In this document: piece after piece, positions 8,231-17,195 of the stretch | Layout of the letters: each line of letters opens with the position of its first letter | How positions within the stretch are numbered: position 1 is the stretch's first letter | Made by a program: the position numbers and the translations under genes | From: Pseudomonadota bacterium | Lineage (GTDB): Bacteria > Pseudomonadota > Alphaproteobacteria > GCA-2731375 | Reading direction: 5' to 3' | Assembly: GCA_027623205.1 (NCBI GenBank) | Contig: JAQBYC010000010.1 | Coordinates: forward strand, 1 to 60,010 | Length of the DNA: 60,010 bases | Notes under the pieces: generated by a model | Told to the model about the DNA's origin: nothing | The model's database searches: none | What the model saw: only the letters and a program-made list of their open reading frames with translations

Positions 8231-9232
8231 ATGGCGCTTGCCGATGTTCCACGCCTACCGCTGGCGCATTTACCGACGCCGCTTGAACCACTGCCTCGCC
8301 TAAGCGCATATTTGGGCGGGCCGCGCATTCTGGTCAAACGGGACGACTGCACCGGCCTTGCCATGGGCGGCAACAAGACGCGCAAGCTGGAATTCCTTAT
8401 GGCCGAGGCCAGGGCCGGGGGGGCCGACACTATCGTGACCATCGGCGGCGTGCAATCGAACCACGTGCGCCAGACCGCCGCCGCAGCCGCCCGGGCGGGC
8501 CTGTCCTGCCATCTGGTGCTGGCCCGTGCCGTGCCCTGGGACGAGCCTGCGTACGAGGTTTCCGGCAATGTGCAATTGGACCATCTGCTTGGCGCCCAGG
8601 TGCATCTGCTGCCCCGCGGCACTGAACGTGGCGGGGCCTTGCAGCGTATCGCCAAGGCCCTGCGGTCCCAGGGCAAAAAACCATACGTCATACCCAGTGG
8701 TGGTTCCAACCCCACCGGGGCCATGGGTTATGTGGCCTGCGCCATGGAGTTAGCGGAACAAGCCCAGGCCGGCGGCGAAAAAATCGATTATCTGATCCAT
8801 GCGACCGGCAGCGGCGGCACCCAGGCCGGGTTGATCGCCGGCTACCATGCCCTGGGCAGTCAAACCCAGGTCCTCGGCATCGATATTACCGCGGACAGGG
8901 CCGAAATCGCCGCCAAGGTGCGCGCGATCGCGCGGGATACGGTCAGCCAATTGGCGCCGGGCACGGCGCTGCCCAAGGCGGCTGTGCAGATTATCGAAGG
9001 CCATGCGGGCAGCGCCTACGGCATGCCGACGGAACAGATGCGTGACGCGGTGCGCCTGGTGGCGCGGCTGGAAGGCTTGATCCTGGATCCGGTCTATACC
9101 GGCAAGGCCATGGCCGGCCTGATCGGTCTGGTGCGCCAGGGACGCTTCGCGGCGGATCAGACCATCGTTTTTCTGCATACCGGCGGCATGCCGGGCCTGT
9201 TCGCCTATACAAGCTATTTCCAGAACGAATAG
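8231..9232 (+). CDS. dcyD: D-cysteine desulfhydrase / ACC deaminase-family PLP enzyme
   Basis: The 333-residue protein has the fold-type II PLP pattern of DcyD: TPLEPLPRLSAYLGG, the lysine-bearing AMGGNKTRKLEFL, the phosphate-side IGGVQSNHVRQTAAAAA and a C-terminal GLILDPVYTGKAMAGLI. E. coli DcyD shares all of these. The expected reaction is D-cysteine to pyruvate, ammonia and sulfide; related enzymes act on 1-aminocyclopropane-1-carboxylate or other D-amino acids, so the substrate is not certain. The start at 8231 is preferred because AAAGGG lies about 10 bases upstream; 8210 is in frame but abuts the previous stop. Confidence 0.85.
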   Translation: MALADVPRLPLAHLPTPLEPLPRLSAYLGGPRILVKRDDCTGLAMGGNKTRKLEFLMAEARAGGADTIVTIGGVQSNHVRQTAAAAARAGLSCHLVLARAVPWDEPAYEVSGNVQLDHLLGAQVHLLPRGTERGGALQRIAKALRSQGKKPYVIPSGGSNPTGAMGYVACAMELAEQAQAGGEKIDYLIHATGSGGTQAGLIAGYHALGSQTQVLGIDITADRAEIAAKVRAIARDTVSQLAPGTALPKAAVQIIEGHAGSAYGMPTEQMRDAVRLVARLEGLILDPVYTGKAMAGLIGLVRQGRFAADQTIVFLHTGGMPGLFAYTSYFQNE

Positions 9233-9240
9233 TCAGCCGA

Positions 9241-9342
9241 GAGCATGTTTCCTTAAAATATGCTCGGCCTCGTAAGATAAAGAGGAATTGAACCAATCAT
9301 TCGGGTCGCCAAAGCGAATCCAATTGATTGAAAATTGTTCTA
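9241..9342 (+). repeat. Dispersed palindromic intergenic repeat, copy B
   Basis: This full copy starts 9 bases after the dcyD stop. GAGCATGTTTCCTTAAAATATGCTC forms the first hairpin with one mismatch, followed by GAGGAATTGAACCAATCA, the GGGTCGCCAAAGCGAATCC palindrome and ATTGATTGAAAATTG. Confidence 0.85.
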
Positions 9343-9612
9343 AACACTCAATGCTCCGGCCCCAGATAAATCAAAGATCGGCAATTAGGCGGCTGGCACT
9401 ATTACTTTCCATGGAGACCGATGAATTCCTGTCCGCCCGCGAAATTGCATTCCGCTTACTGCGGATCGAATAATGCATTTGTAACCGGTCGAAGAACTGA
9501 CATAATCGACCCGGCTGCAAACATGTGACGGTTGCCTTAACCGCCGCAGTTTATTACGCTGGCACGTTATCATTGCGCTGACACGTTAATTGTAAAAGCC
9601 TGGGAGGCTGGA
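9343..9612 (+). promoter_or_regulatory. Upstream region of the TRAP operon with a tandem direct repeat
   Basis: The gap before dctP holds no convincing gene. At 9557-9575 and 9576-9592 the sequence CGCTGGCACGTTATCATTG is followed at once by CGCTGACACGTTAATTG, a 19-bp-period direct repeat about two helical turns long, ending 20 bases before the dctP start. It could bind a regulator or overlap the promoter. GGGAGG at 9602-9607 is the dctP ribosome binding site. Confidence 0.5.
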
Positions 9613-10695
9613 ATGAAAAGATTCGGGACGGTTAAGTCTGTCGCCGCATTGGCGATCGCGGGGGCAATTGCCTTTGGGTTGGCGGTTGCGCCGGCTTCGG
9701 CTGAAATGAAGCAAAGGGAATTCAAGGTTGTTGGAACCTGGGGATTCCTTGACCATTGGAAAGAGCGTGAAGGTCCTTACTGGAAAGAGCGTCTGCCGAA
9801 GTTATCGGACGGCAAACTGACCGCCAATGCCAAGTCGCAGACGGAACTTGGCCTTTCGGGCTTTGAGATCATGCGTCTGCTGAAACTGGGCGTGTTCGAT
9901 GCCGTGCATGGTCTCACGAGCTACATCGCCCAGGACAGCCCGGCCATTGAAGGCGCTGATCTGGCTGGCGTGATCCAGGATCTGCCTACGTTCCACAAGG
10001 CCAACGAAGCCTATCGTGATATTTTGGCGCGGGAGTTCGAGCAAAAATACGGCGCCAAACTGCTGATGCTCTACGCCTGGCCCAGTCAACAACTTTGGTG
10101 CAACCTTGGCGACAAGAGCATCAAGACTTATGGCCTGGACCAGTTGAAGGGCAAGAAGATCCGCACCTACAGCACCACGCTGGGTGATTTTATTGAAGGC
10201 GTTGGCGCCAGTGCCGTGACAATTGCCTTTGCGGAAGTCGTGCCGGCGCTGCAGAAGGGCGTAGCGGACTGCGGCCTGACGGGTACCCTGCCGGCCTATA
10301 ACGCGAAGTGGTATCAGGTGGTAACCCACAATATCCGCATTCGCCTGGGCTATGCCGCTTCCTTCCTGGCCATGAATCTGAAACTCTGGAACAGCCTGGA
10401 CAGTGAAACCAAGGCGTTATTGGTGAGTTCATTGGCCGACCTGGAAAAAGAGATGTGGGTGGCCACGGCGGCAAACGACCAAAAGGGCATGGATTGCAAT
10501 GCGTCCGGTCCCTGCGATGGCCCGACTGGCGGCATGGTTCCCATTGAGCCGACCGAGGCTGATAAGGCCATGTTGAAGAACATCGTCCAGGACGTTGTTG
10601 TGAAACGTTGGGCGAAACGTTGTGGCACGCAGAAATGCATCGATGAGTGGAATGCGACCGTTGGCAAGATAGCCGGTGTCAAGGCTTCCATGTAG
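9613..10695 (+). CDS. dctP: TRAP transporter periplasmic substrate-binding protein, DctP type
   Basis: The 360-residue protein begins with a clear signal peptide (KSVAALAIAGAIAFGLAVAP, cleavage probably after ASA near residue 30). The mature part resembles DctP/TAXI-like TRAP binding proteins: the GLSGFEIMRLLKLGVFDAVH segment, DQLKGKKIRTYS (family arginine) and FAEVVPALQKGVADCG. It captures an organic acid or similar solute in the periplasm for the DctQM permease encoded next. Two cysteine pairs near the C-terminus (MDCNASGPC and RCGTQKC) could form disulfides. The hydantoinase pair downstream suggests a cyclic amide or carbamoyl solute, which is inference. Confidence 0.9.
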   Translation: MKRFGTVKSVAALAIAGAIAFGLAVAPASAEMKQREFKVVGTWGFLDHWKEREGPYWKERLPKLSDGKLTANAKSQTELGLSGFEIMRLLKLGVFDAVHGLTSYIAQDSPAIEGADLAGVIQDLPTFHKANEAYRDILAREFEQKYGAKLLMLYAWPSQQLWCNLGDKSIKTYGLDQLKGKKIRTYSTTLGDFIEGVGASAVTIAFAEVVPALQKGVADCGLTGTLPAYNAKWYQVVTHNIRIRLGYAASFLAMNLKLWNSLDSETKALLVSSLADLEKEMWVATAANDQKGMDCNASGPCDGPTGGMVPIEPTEADKAMLKNIVQDVVVKRWAKRCGTQKCIDEWNATVGKIAGVKASM

Positions 10696-10780
10696 TTTCA
10701 GGCACTAGACCTATGGATTGGCGCCGCGTTCGCAACAGCGCGGCGCCGATTTCATAATTCCTGGGTCAAGGATTTCGATT

Positions 10781-11389
10781 ATGCTAGCCAATATCCACTA
10801 CCGCCTGGAACGTATCTCTCGTCTGGCTGTATGGGTGGGCGGCGCGGCACTGATGGCTGCCGCTTTCATGGTCACCGTCGATGTTCTGTTTCGCAAATTT
10901 GGCGGTATCACCATGAGTGGCTCGGATGAATATTCGGGCTATGTATTTTCCGCCACAACGACCTGGGCTTATTCCTATTGCTTGTTGCATCGTTCCAACG
11001 TGCGGATTGATGCGCTTTATAGTTTGCTGCCAAAGCCGGTTGCCGCCTGTCTTGATGTCGTGGGCTGCGTCCTGCTGTTCTATTACATGTCAATCATGAC
11101 CTACTACGCGGGCGTATCCTTTATCAATTCCTGGGTCAGCGACTCGAGGTCGATCACCACCCTCGGCACGCCGCAGTGGATCCCGCAATTGTTCTGGCTT
11201 GCCGGGTTGGTTCTGTTTTTCGTTACGCTCGTCTTCGTCACGCTTTATGCCGCCCTGTCCCTGCTGCAGCGCAATTGGGAACTGGTGGCAAAAATTGCCG
11301 GTGTTCCGAGTATCGCCGACGTGATCATAGAAGAAACCCAAGGTCAGGACGTCGTCTTGGCGGGCCGCGACGCTCTGGACAGGACGTAG
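10781..11389 (+). CDS. dctQ: TRAP transporter small permease, DctQ type
   Basis: This protein of about 202 residues has four predicted membrane segments, with VWVGGAALMAAAFMVTVDVL first and FWLAGLVLFFVTLVFVTLYA last. The DVLFRKFGG and SGSDEYSGY features are typical of DctQ subunits. It pairs with DctM, encoded next, in the inner membrane. The start at 10781 (MLANIHYRLERIS) is chosen because the protein then begins just before the first helix, as usual; the frame extends to 10718 but that part is not membrane-protein-like. It lies between the binding-protein and large-permease genes in the standard order. Confidence 0.88.
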   Translation: MLANIHYRLERISRLAVWVGGAALMAAAFMVTVDVLFRKFGGITMSGSDEYSGYVFSATTTWAYSYCLLHRSNVRIDALYSLLPKPVAACLDVVGCVLLFYYMSIMTYYAGVSFINSWVSDSRSITTLGTPQWIPQLFWLAGLVLFFVTLVFVTLYAALSLLQRNWELVAKIAGVPSIADVIIEETQGQDVVLAGRDALDRT

Positions 11390-11395
11390 TAGAAA

Positions 11396-12694
11396 ATGGC
11401 CGCTGGGATCCTTATTGGACTGCTCGTCCTCGTATTGTCGGCCGTACCCGTTGCCGCGGTACTTGGCATACTAAGTTTCATCCTTGATGAAATCGCCATG
11501 GACGGCAGGTTGACGGCCGCCCTGGCTGAAATTTACTGGGATAAGAGCAAGGAATTTATTCTCGTTGCCGTGCCCATGTTCATCCTGCTGGGTGAGATCA
11601 TGCTCCGCGCCGGCATTGCCCGCCGCATGTATGGCGCGGTCATTCAATGGCTGTCCTGGCTGCCCGGCGGCCTGATGCATGCCAACATCGGCTCTTGCAC
11701 CATATTCGCCGCCTCTTCGGGTTCCAGCGTGGCGACGGCCGCCACGGTGGGTACGGTGGCCTACCCGGAAATAGAAAAGAGGAAATATAACGAGCGTTTG
11801 TTTCTTGGTTCCCTGGCGGCGGGCGGCACCCTGGGCATCCTGGTGCCGCCATCCATCAATTTGATCATCTATGGGCTGTTGACGGATACCTCGGTGCCCG
11901 AGCTTTATTTGGCCGGCATTTTTCCCGGCTTGATCCTTTCGGGGCTATTCATGGTGGCGATTATTGGCGCCTGTATCTACCGCCCGTCCTGGGGCGGCTC
12001 CAGGATCGAGACCAACTGGGGCGAACGCATAAGAACCCTGCCACACCTGTTGCCGCCCATCATATTATTCGCCGCCGTTGTCGGCTCCATCTATGGCGGC
12101 ATTGCCACGCCGACCGAGGCGGCGTCCATCGGCGTCATGGTCGCGCTGATCATCGCCGCCTCTTTCAGAACCCTGAACATCAAGATGCTGCGGGACGCAT
12201 TCGAAGGCACCATGCGCACCACGGCCATGATCATGTTGATCGTTTTCGCGGCTATCTTTCTAAATTTTGTCCTCGGCTTCATGGGCATCACCCAGGCGAT
12301 GCTGAATTTCATCGCCGAACTGGGACTATCGCCGATACAGACGATTTACTTGATCGTGGTCTTCTATTTGCTGCTGGGCATGTTCATGGAAACCCTGTCC
12401 ATGATGCTTACGACCGTCCCGATCGTCTTTCCCATCGTGATGAAGCTTGGCGTTCCCGAGTTTTCCGATGTCTGGTTTGGCATTCTCATTACCCTGCTCA
12501 TGGAAGCGGCGCTGATCACGCCGCCCATTGGCGTCAACCTGTATGTGGTTCAGGGCATTCGGACCCGGGGCGGCAAATTCAACGATGTGGCCATTGGCGC
12601 GGTGCCGTTCGTGGGCGCCATGATGGTAATGATCGTGCTTTTGATTTCCGCGCCGTCAGTGGCAACTTGGCTGCCTAACGCGGTCTATCACTAG
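11396..12694 (+). CDS. dctM: TRAP transporter large permease, DctM type
   Basis: The 432-residue protein is of the family's usual length with about twelve hydrophobic segments. Hallmarks are VAVPMFILLGEIMLRAGI, NIGSCTIFAASSGSSVATAATVG, GGTLGILVPPSINLIIYG and AALITPPIGVNLYVVQGI. It forms the sodium-coupled transport channel with DctQ. It starts 6 bases after dctQ, and hyuA follows 47 bases after its stop, which suggests that transport and the hydantoinase-type enzyme are expressed together. Confidence 0.92.
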   Translation: MAAGILIGLLVLVLSAVPVAAVLGILSFILDEIAMDGRLTAALAEIYWDKSKEFILVAVPMFILLGEIMLRAGIARRMYGAVIQWLSWLPGGLMHANIGSCTIFAASSGSSVATAATVGTVAYPEIEKRKYNERLFLGSLAAGGTLGILVPPSINLIIYGLLTDTSVPELYLAGIFPGLILSGLFMVAIIGACIYRPSWGGSRIETNWGERIRTLPHLLPPIILFAAVVGSIYGGIATPTEAASIGVMVALIIAASFRTLNIKMLRDAFEGTMRTTAMIMLIVFAAIFLNFVLGFMGITQAMLNFIAELGLSPIQTIYLIVVFYLLLGMFMETLSMMLTTVPIVFPIVMKLGVPEFSDVWFGILITLLMEAALITPPIGVNLYVVQGIRTRGGKFNDVAIGAVPFVGAMMVMIVLLISAPSVATWLPNAVYH

Positions 12695-12741
12695 ACATTG
12701 GCGGATACCTTTCGTTGCGTCATGGATAGATGGAGCGAACG

Positions 12742-14799
12742 ATGTCTTGGATCATTGGTGTCGATGTCGGCGGGACTTTCACCGACTTTCATGTTTATGA
12801 CGATGAGAGCGGTGTGCTGCGGATCCACAAAACCCCGTCGACCCCGGATAATCCGGCCACGGCGGTCTTGGCTGGACTGCACGAACTGGCGCAGGCGGGC
12901 GATGTGGATTTCGCCGCCGTCAGCCGCCTCTCCCATGGCACCACCGTCGCCACCAACTCGTTGATCCAGCGGCGTGGCGGCAAAGTTGCCCTGTTGGTAA
13001 CCGAAGGTTTTCGCGATCTATTGGAAATCGGCCGTCAGACCCGCCCGCATATGTTCAGTCTTCAGCAGGATTATCCGAGCCCCCTGGTGCCGCGGGAGCG
13101 CCGCTTTGAAGCGGCCGAGCGCATTCTGTATGACGGCTCGGTCCACCGCCCGCTGGGCCAGGATGCGGTCGACAGGGCGGTGGCCGCGGTGGCGCAAAGC
13201 GGCGCCGATTGTCTGGCTATTTGCCTCCTCTTCTCCTTTATCAATCCGGCGCACGAGAGGCAATTGCGCCAGGGCCTGCGTGCGGCCCTGCCGGATTTGC
13301 ACATTTCCATTTCATCCGAGGTACAACCGGAATTCCGCGAGTACGAACGACTGTCCACGACCGTGCTGAATGCGTATCTGCAGCCGGTCATGGGCAGCTA
13401 TCTGAGCGAGTTCGAGGATCAGCTCAGCCAGCTGATGCCCAATGCCACCCTGGGCATCAATCAATCCGCCGGTGGCCTGATGACGCCGGCCCGGGCGCGT
13501 CAGCTGCCGATCCGCACCGCCCTGTCCGGGCCGGCCGCCGGCGTGGTCGGGGCCATCGATGCGGCGCGCGCCGCCGGCATACCGAACGTCATCACCCTGG
13601 ATATGGGCGGCACCTCCGCCGATGTCTGTCTGATCCGCGATCTGGCCGCCGACGTCGCCTATGACCGCTGGATCGAAGGCTATCCTGTGCGCCTGGCCAG
13701 TGTGGATGTCAATGCCGTGGGCGCGGGGGGCGGTTCCATCGCCTGGTTCGAGCGCGATGGCCTGCTGAAGGTAGGGCCGCAAAGCGCCGGCGCCGTGCCG
13801 GGCCCCGCCTGTTATGGCCAGGGCGGCACCGAGCCGACGGTCTCGGATGCCAATCTGGTGTTGGGGCGGCTGTCGCCAAAGGGCCTTCTGGGCGGCGGCA
13901 TGGCCTTGCGCGAGGATGCGGCCCGCGCCTCTCTTGAGGCATCGGCCGCGCGCCTGGGAATGAGCATCGAACGTACGGCGCACGGCATCCTGGGCATTGT
14001 TGTCGCCAATATGGTACGCGCCATTCGCACCATTTCGGTCGAACGCGGGCATGATCCGCGGGATTTCGTTTTGCTGCCTTTCGGCGGCGCTGGCCCGCTG
14101 CACGCGGCGGATGTAGCCCGGGCCTTGGGTATCTCCCGCCTGCTGGTGCCGCCCGCACCGGGCATCCTTTGCGCTCGTGGCCTGGTGGTATCCGACCTGC
14201 GGGAAAGCTTCGTGATCAGCCGCCTGACGCCGTTGTCCGAGGGGGCCATGGCGGAAATTGAAAGCAATCTGGCGGATTTGGCGAAACAGGCTGCGGCCTG
14301 GTTCGCGCAGGCGGAGGTCGGCCCAGGGCTCCGGGATGCCGCCTACAGCCTTGATATGCGCTACATCGGGCAGAATTACGAGCTGCAGGTGGAACTGGAC
14401 CGCGCCCTGGCGGAGCGGCCCGCGCTCGCCACGCTGCGGGAAAAGTTCTTTGCCGCCCATGAACGCAACTATGGTTATCATAACCCGGACGATCCGGTTG
14501 AAGTGGTGAACCTGCGGGTCACGGCCATCGGCCGCTTGCAGGGCGCCGGGCCGGGCACGGGTCCGGCCAGCGCGGGCGGCGGCACGGACGCCGCGCCGGA
14601 ACAGCGCCGTCCGGTCTGGTTCGACGCCGAGAGGCCCGTGGATACCCCGGTTTACGGCCGGGACAAACTGCTGCCGGGCCGGGAACTGGCGGGACCGGCG
14701 GTGATCGAGCAGTTGGACGCGACCACCCTGCTGGGTCCCGGCGACCATTGCCGCGTGGATGCCGCGGGAAACCTGATCGTGGAGCTGGCCCATGACTGA
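12742..14799 (+). CDS. hyuA: Hydantoinase/oxoprolinase family protein, subunit A
   Basis: The 685-residue protein carries both ATP-binding signatures of the HyuA group: IIGVDVGGTFTDFHVYDD at the N-terminus and ITLDMGGTSADVCLI near residue 285, with GHDPRDFVLLPFGGAGPLH further on. Family members with HyuB hydrolyse or carboxylate using ATP (5-oxoprolinase, N-methylhydantoinase, caprolactamase, acetone and acetophenone carboxylases). The start at 12742 has GGAG with 6-base spacing; an ATG at 12730 lies inside that site. It overlaps hyuB by 8 bases and follows a TRAP transporter, suggesting that the imported solute is its substrate. The exact substrate cannot be read from sequence. Confidence 0.9.
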   Translation: MSWIIGVDVGGTFTDFHVYDDESGVLRIHKTPSTPDNPATAVLAGLHELAQAGDVDFAAVSRLSHGTTVATNSLIQRRGGKVALLVTEGFRDLLEIGRQTRPHMFSLQQDYPSPLVPRERRFEAAERILYDGSVHRPLGQDAVDRAVAAVAQSGADCLAICLLFSFINPAHERQLRQGLRAALPDLHISISSEVQPEFREYERLSTTVLNAYLQPVMGSYLSEFEDQLSQLMPNATLGINQSAGGLMTPARARQLPIRTALSGPAAGVVGAIDAARAAGIPNVITLDMGGTSADVCLIRDLAADVAYDRWIEGYPVRLASVDVNAVGAGGGSIAWFERDGLLKVGPQSAGAVPGPACYGQGGTEPTVSDANLVLGRLSPKGLLGGGMALREDAARASLEASAARLGMSIERTAHGILGIVVANMVRAIRTISVERGHDPRDFVLLPFGGAGPLHAADVARALGISRLLVPPAPGILCARGLVVSDLRESFVISRLTPLSEGAMAEIESNLADLAKQAAAWFAQAEVGPGLRDAAYSLDMRYIGQNYELQVELDRALAERPALATLREKFFAAHERNYGYHNPDDPVEVVNLRVTAIGRLQGAGPGTGPASAGGGTDAAPEQRRPVWFDAERPVDTPVYGRDKLLPGRELAGPAVIEQLDATTLLGPGDHCRVDAAGNLIVELAHD

Positions 14800-16492
14800 A
14801 ACCTTCAACCCTTCCGCAGCGCCCGATCCCATCACCCTGGAAATCCTGCGCAACAGCCTGCGTTCGATCACCGATGAAACCTACATTGCCCTGACCAAGG
14901 CGGCCTATTCCACCAACATCAAGGAACGCCGCGACCATTCAACGGCCCTCACGGACGCCCAGGGCCGCCTGGTGGTGCAGGCGGAAAACTCGCTGCCGAT
15001 CCATCTCGCCTCCATGCTGGGGATGATGGAGCGTCTGTTGGAGAAGTATCGGGTCGAGGACCTGACGGAAGGCGATATTTTTGTCGCCAATGACCCCTAT
15101 GTGGCCGGCGGCACCCATCTGCCGGACGTCAATCTGGCCATGCCCGTATTTGTCGATGGTGAACTGCTGGGCTTTGTCTGCAACATCGCCCATCATGCGG
15201 ATATCGGCGGCATGACGCCCGGCAGCATGGCCGGCGGCATGTCGGAAATCTATCAGGAGGGGCTGCGCATCCCGCTGGTGCGGCTGTTTGCCGGCGGCGA
15301 GCTGGTGCAGGATATCTTCGATCTGTTGCTGTTGAACGTGCGTGTGCCCCACGAACGCCGGGGCGACTACTTTGCCCAGGTCGCCGCCTGCCGCCTTGGC
15401 GCGCGCCGCCTGCAGGAATTATCCCGGCGTTACGATCCGGCCCTGCTGGCGCGCGCCTTCGCGGCCATCATGGACCGGACCGAGGCCCGTCTGCGCGATC
15501 GCATCGCCTCCATTCCCGACGGCCGCTACGAATTTACCGATCTGCTGGACAATGATGGCATGGGCACGGTCGATATCCCGATTTCGGTGCGGATCGATGT
15601 CGACGGCGAACGGATAGCCTTCGATTTCTCCGGCACCGGCCCGCAGATGAAGGGCAATTTCAACCTGACCTTCAACGCCACGCAGTCGGCGGTTTATTAC
15701 GTGCTGAAGGCCATGCTGGATCCGGACCTGCCCAATAACCACGGGCTGATCCGCGCGGTGGAAATCAGCGCCCCCCTGGGCAGCCTGGCCAATGCGCTGC
15801 ATCCGGCGGCGGTCGCGGGCCGGGCCAACACCTCGCAACGGATCGTCGATGTTCTGATCGGCGCCCTGGCCCAGGCGCTGCCCGAACAGGCCGTGGGTGC
15901 GGCCAACGGCGCCAACGTTACCGCCGTTTTCTTCGGCCACGATCCCAGATACGACCGGCCCTACGTCTATCTGGAAACCCTGGGCGGCGGCTTCGGCGGG
16001 CGCTTTACCAAGGACGGCAAGGACGGCGTGCAGGTGCATATCACCAATACCTCGAACCTGCCGGTGGAGGCGATCGAGGCGGAATATCCTCTGCTGGTGG
16101 AAAGTTACGGCCTGATCGAGGATTCCGGCGGCGCCGGCAAATACCGCGGCGGCCTCGGGCTCCGCCGGGTGGTGCGTCCGGTGGGGCACGAGACGGTGTT
16201 TTCCGGCATGGGCGAGCGCTTTGCCCATCAGCCCTGGGGTATTTTTGGCGGTCAACCGGGCGGCACGGGGCGCTTTTCCATTCAGGGGCCGGGGCACGAC
16301 AACGAAACCCTGCCGGACAAGCCGAACCAAGTTGCGGTCGGCCCGCAGGACGCCCTGGTGATCGAAACGCCGGGGGCAGGGGGCTATGGCCCGCCCAACG
16401 AACGTGACGCCGAAGCCCTGGCCGCCGACCACCGCAGCGGCAAGTTCAGCGCGGCCTATCTGGCGCGGCATTATGGTTTTGTGCCGGAATAA
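14792..16492 (+). CDS. hyuB: Hydantoinase/oxoprolinase family protein, subunit B
   Basis: The 566-residue protein is the HyuB partner: DPITLEILRNSLRSITDE at the start, the signature VANDPYVAGGTHLPDVNL near residue 100, and the glycine-rich LGGGFGGRFTKDGKDG and SGGAGKYRGGLGLRR near the C-terminus. It forms the catalytic complex with HyuA, and its gene overlaps hyuA by 8 bases. It is one of two HyuAB pairs in the window; the other (19705-23426) sits with a molybdenum hydroxylase, so the two pairs probably handle different compounds. Confidence 0.9.
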   Translation: MTETFNPSAAPDPITLEILRNSLRSITDETYIALTKAAYSTNIKERRDHSTALTDAQGRLVVQAENSLPIHLASMLGMMERLLEKYRVEDLTEGDIFVANDPYVAGGTHLPDVNLAMPVFVDGELLGFVCNIAHHADIGGMTPGSMAGGMSEIYQEGLRIPLVRLFAGGELVQDIFDLLLLNVRVPHERRGDYFAQVAACRLGARRLQELSRRYDPALLARAFAAIMDRTEARLRDRIASIPDGRYEFTDLLDNDGMGTVDIPISVRIDVDGERIAFDFSGTGPQMKGNFNLTFNATQSAVYYVLKAMLDPDLPNNHGLIRAVEISAPLGSLANALHPAAVAGRANTSQRIVDVLIGALAQALPEQAVGAANGANVTAVFFGHDPRYDRPYVYLETLGGGFGGRFTKDGKDGVQVHITNTSNLPVEAIEAEYPLLVESYGLIEDSGGAGKYRGGLGLRRVVRPVGHETVFSGMGERFAHQPWGIFGGQPGGTGRFSIQGPGHDNETLPDKPNQVAVGPQDALVIETPGAGGYGPPNERDAEALAADHRSGKFSAAYLARHYGFVPE

Positions 16493-16722
16493 TACCAACG
16501 CGGGTTGGCATAAGACGCCGCAGTCTTTTTCGGCTTCGATTGCCGCCATGACAACGCCATGGTCGCGCGCCGCGCCGGACCAGCCCGAGGTATTGCCGCG
16601 CAATGCGGACAGCTGAAATAGAACGTTGCACAGCCGTGATTACCGACACAGGTTTTCAGTGCTATAAACTGATTTCGCCGTTGCCAACATGAATCCTTTT
16701 GGAACATTTCTGGAGCATGCCG

Positions 16723-17127
16723 ATGAACGAACGCCCGCCCGCTTTTCGTGGTATTCGCCACATTGCCTTTCGAGTGACGAACCTGGAAGAGTGCGAGAGG
16801 TTTTATACCGATGTGATGGGTATGACGCTTCTCTATCGCGCCAACGACAACCTGGTTTATCTGACTTGCGGGAACGACAATTTGTCGCTTGCGCGCGCCA
16901 ACGCGAAACCGCAGGACGGCGGAGTCTTTGATCACTACGGATTCATCGTAGAGAGCAAGGCGTCCCTCGATGCCTGGTACGATTATTTCAAGTCAATAGA
17001 TGTGCCCCTGATGGACCAGCCGCACGATCAGGCGGACGGCGCGCGTAGTTTTCACATCAAGGACCCGGCCGGCAACATCATCCAGCCGATCTACCATCCG
17101 GCGATTTCCGCGCAACAGTTTGAGTAA
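16723..17127 (+). CDS. VOC-family (glyoxalase/dioxygenase-like) protein
   Basis: The 134-residue single-module vicinal-oxygen-chelate protein has IRHIAFRVTNLEECERFYTD as the first beta-alpha unit and FHIKDPAGNIIQPIYHP as the last strand. Histidine in the first strand and glutamate/histidine in later strands are likely metal ligands. The family includes glyoxalases, epimerases and ring-cleavage dioxygenases, so the reaction is open. The ATG at 16723 has GGAG about 7 bases upstream; a TTG at 16699 is less likely. It lies 230 bases after hyuB on the same strand and may belong to the TRAP-hyu operon. The gap holds only a weak CCAAC/GTTGG hairpin at 16495-16508. Confidence 0.8.
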   Translation: MNERPPAFRGIRHIAFRVTNLEECERFYTDVMGMTLLYRANDNLVYLTCGNDNLSLARANAKPQDGGVFDHYGFIVESKASLDAWYDYFKSIDVPLMDQPHDQADGARSFHIKDPAGNIIQPIYHPAISAQQFE

Positions 17128-17143
17128 TAGCGTCGGGTGAACA

Positions 17144-17178
17144 AGGTGAAGGAAAAAAGGGTGGCCTCTCCTTCATCC
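17144..17178. terminator. Possible hairpin terminator between convergent genes
   Basis: GGTGAAGGA (17145-17153) can pair with TCCTTCATCC (17169-17178) with one bulge and a long loop, in the 68-base gap between the convergent VOC and aminotransferase genes. A T-run (TTTTTTC) follows about 12 bases further on. It is weak evidence for a transcription stop. Confidence 0.35.
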
Positions 17179-17195
17179 CTTTATCCATGTTTTTT

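Noticed and set aside
16495-16508. Terminator after hyuB
   Set aside because: The CCAAC/GTTGG stem is only 5 bp and is not followed by a T-run.
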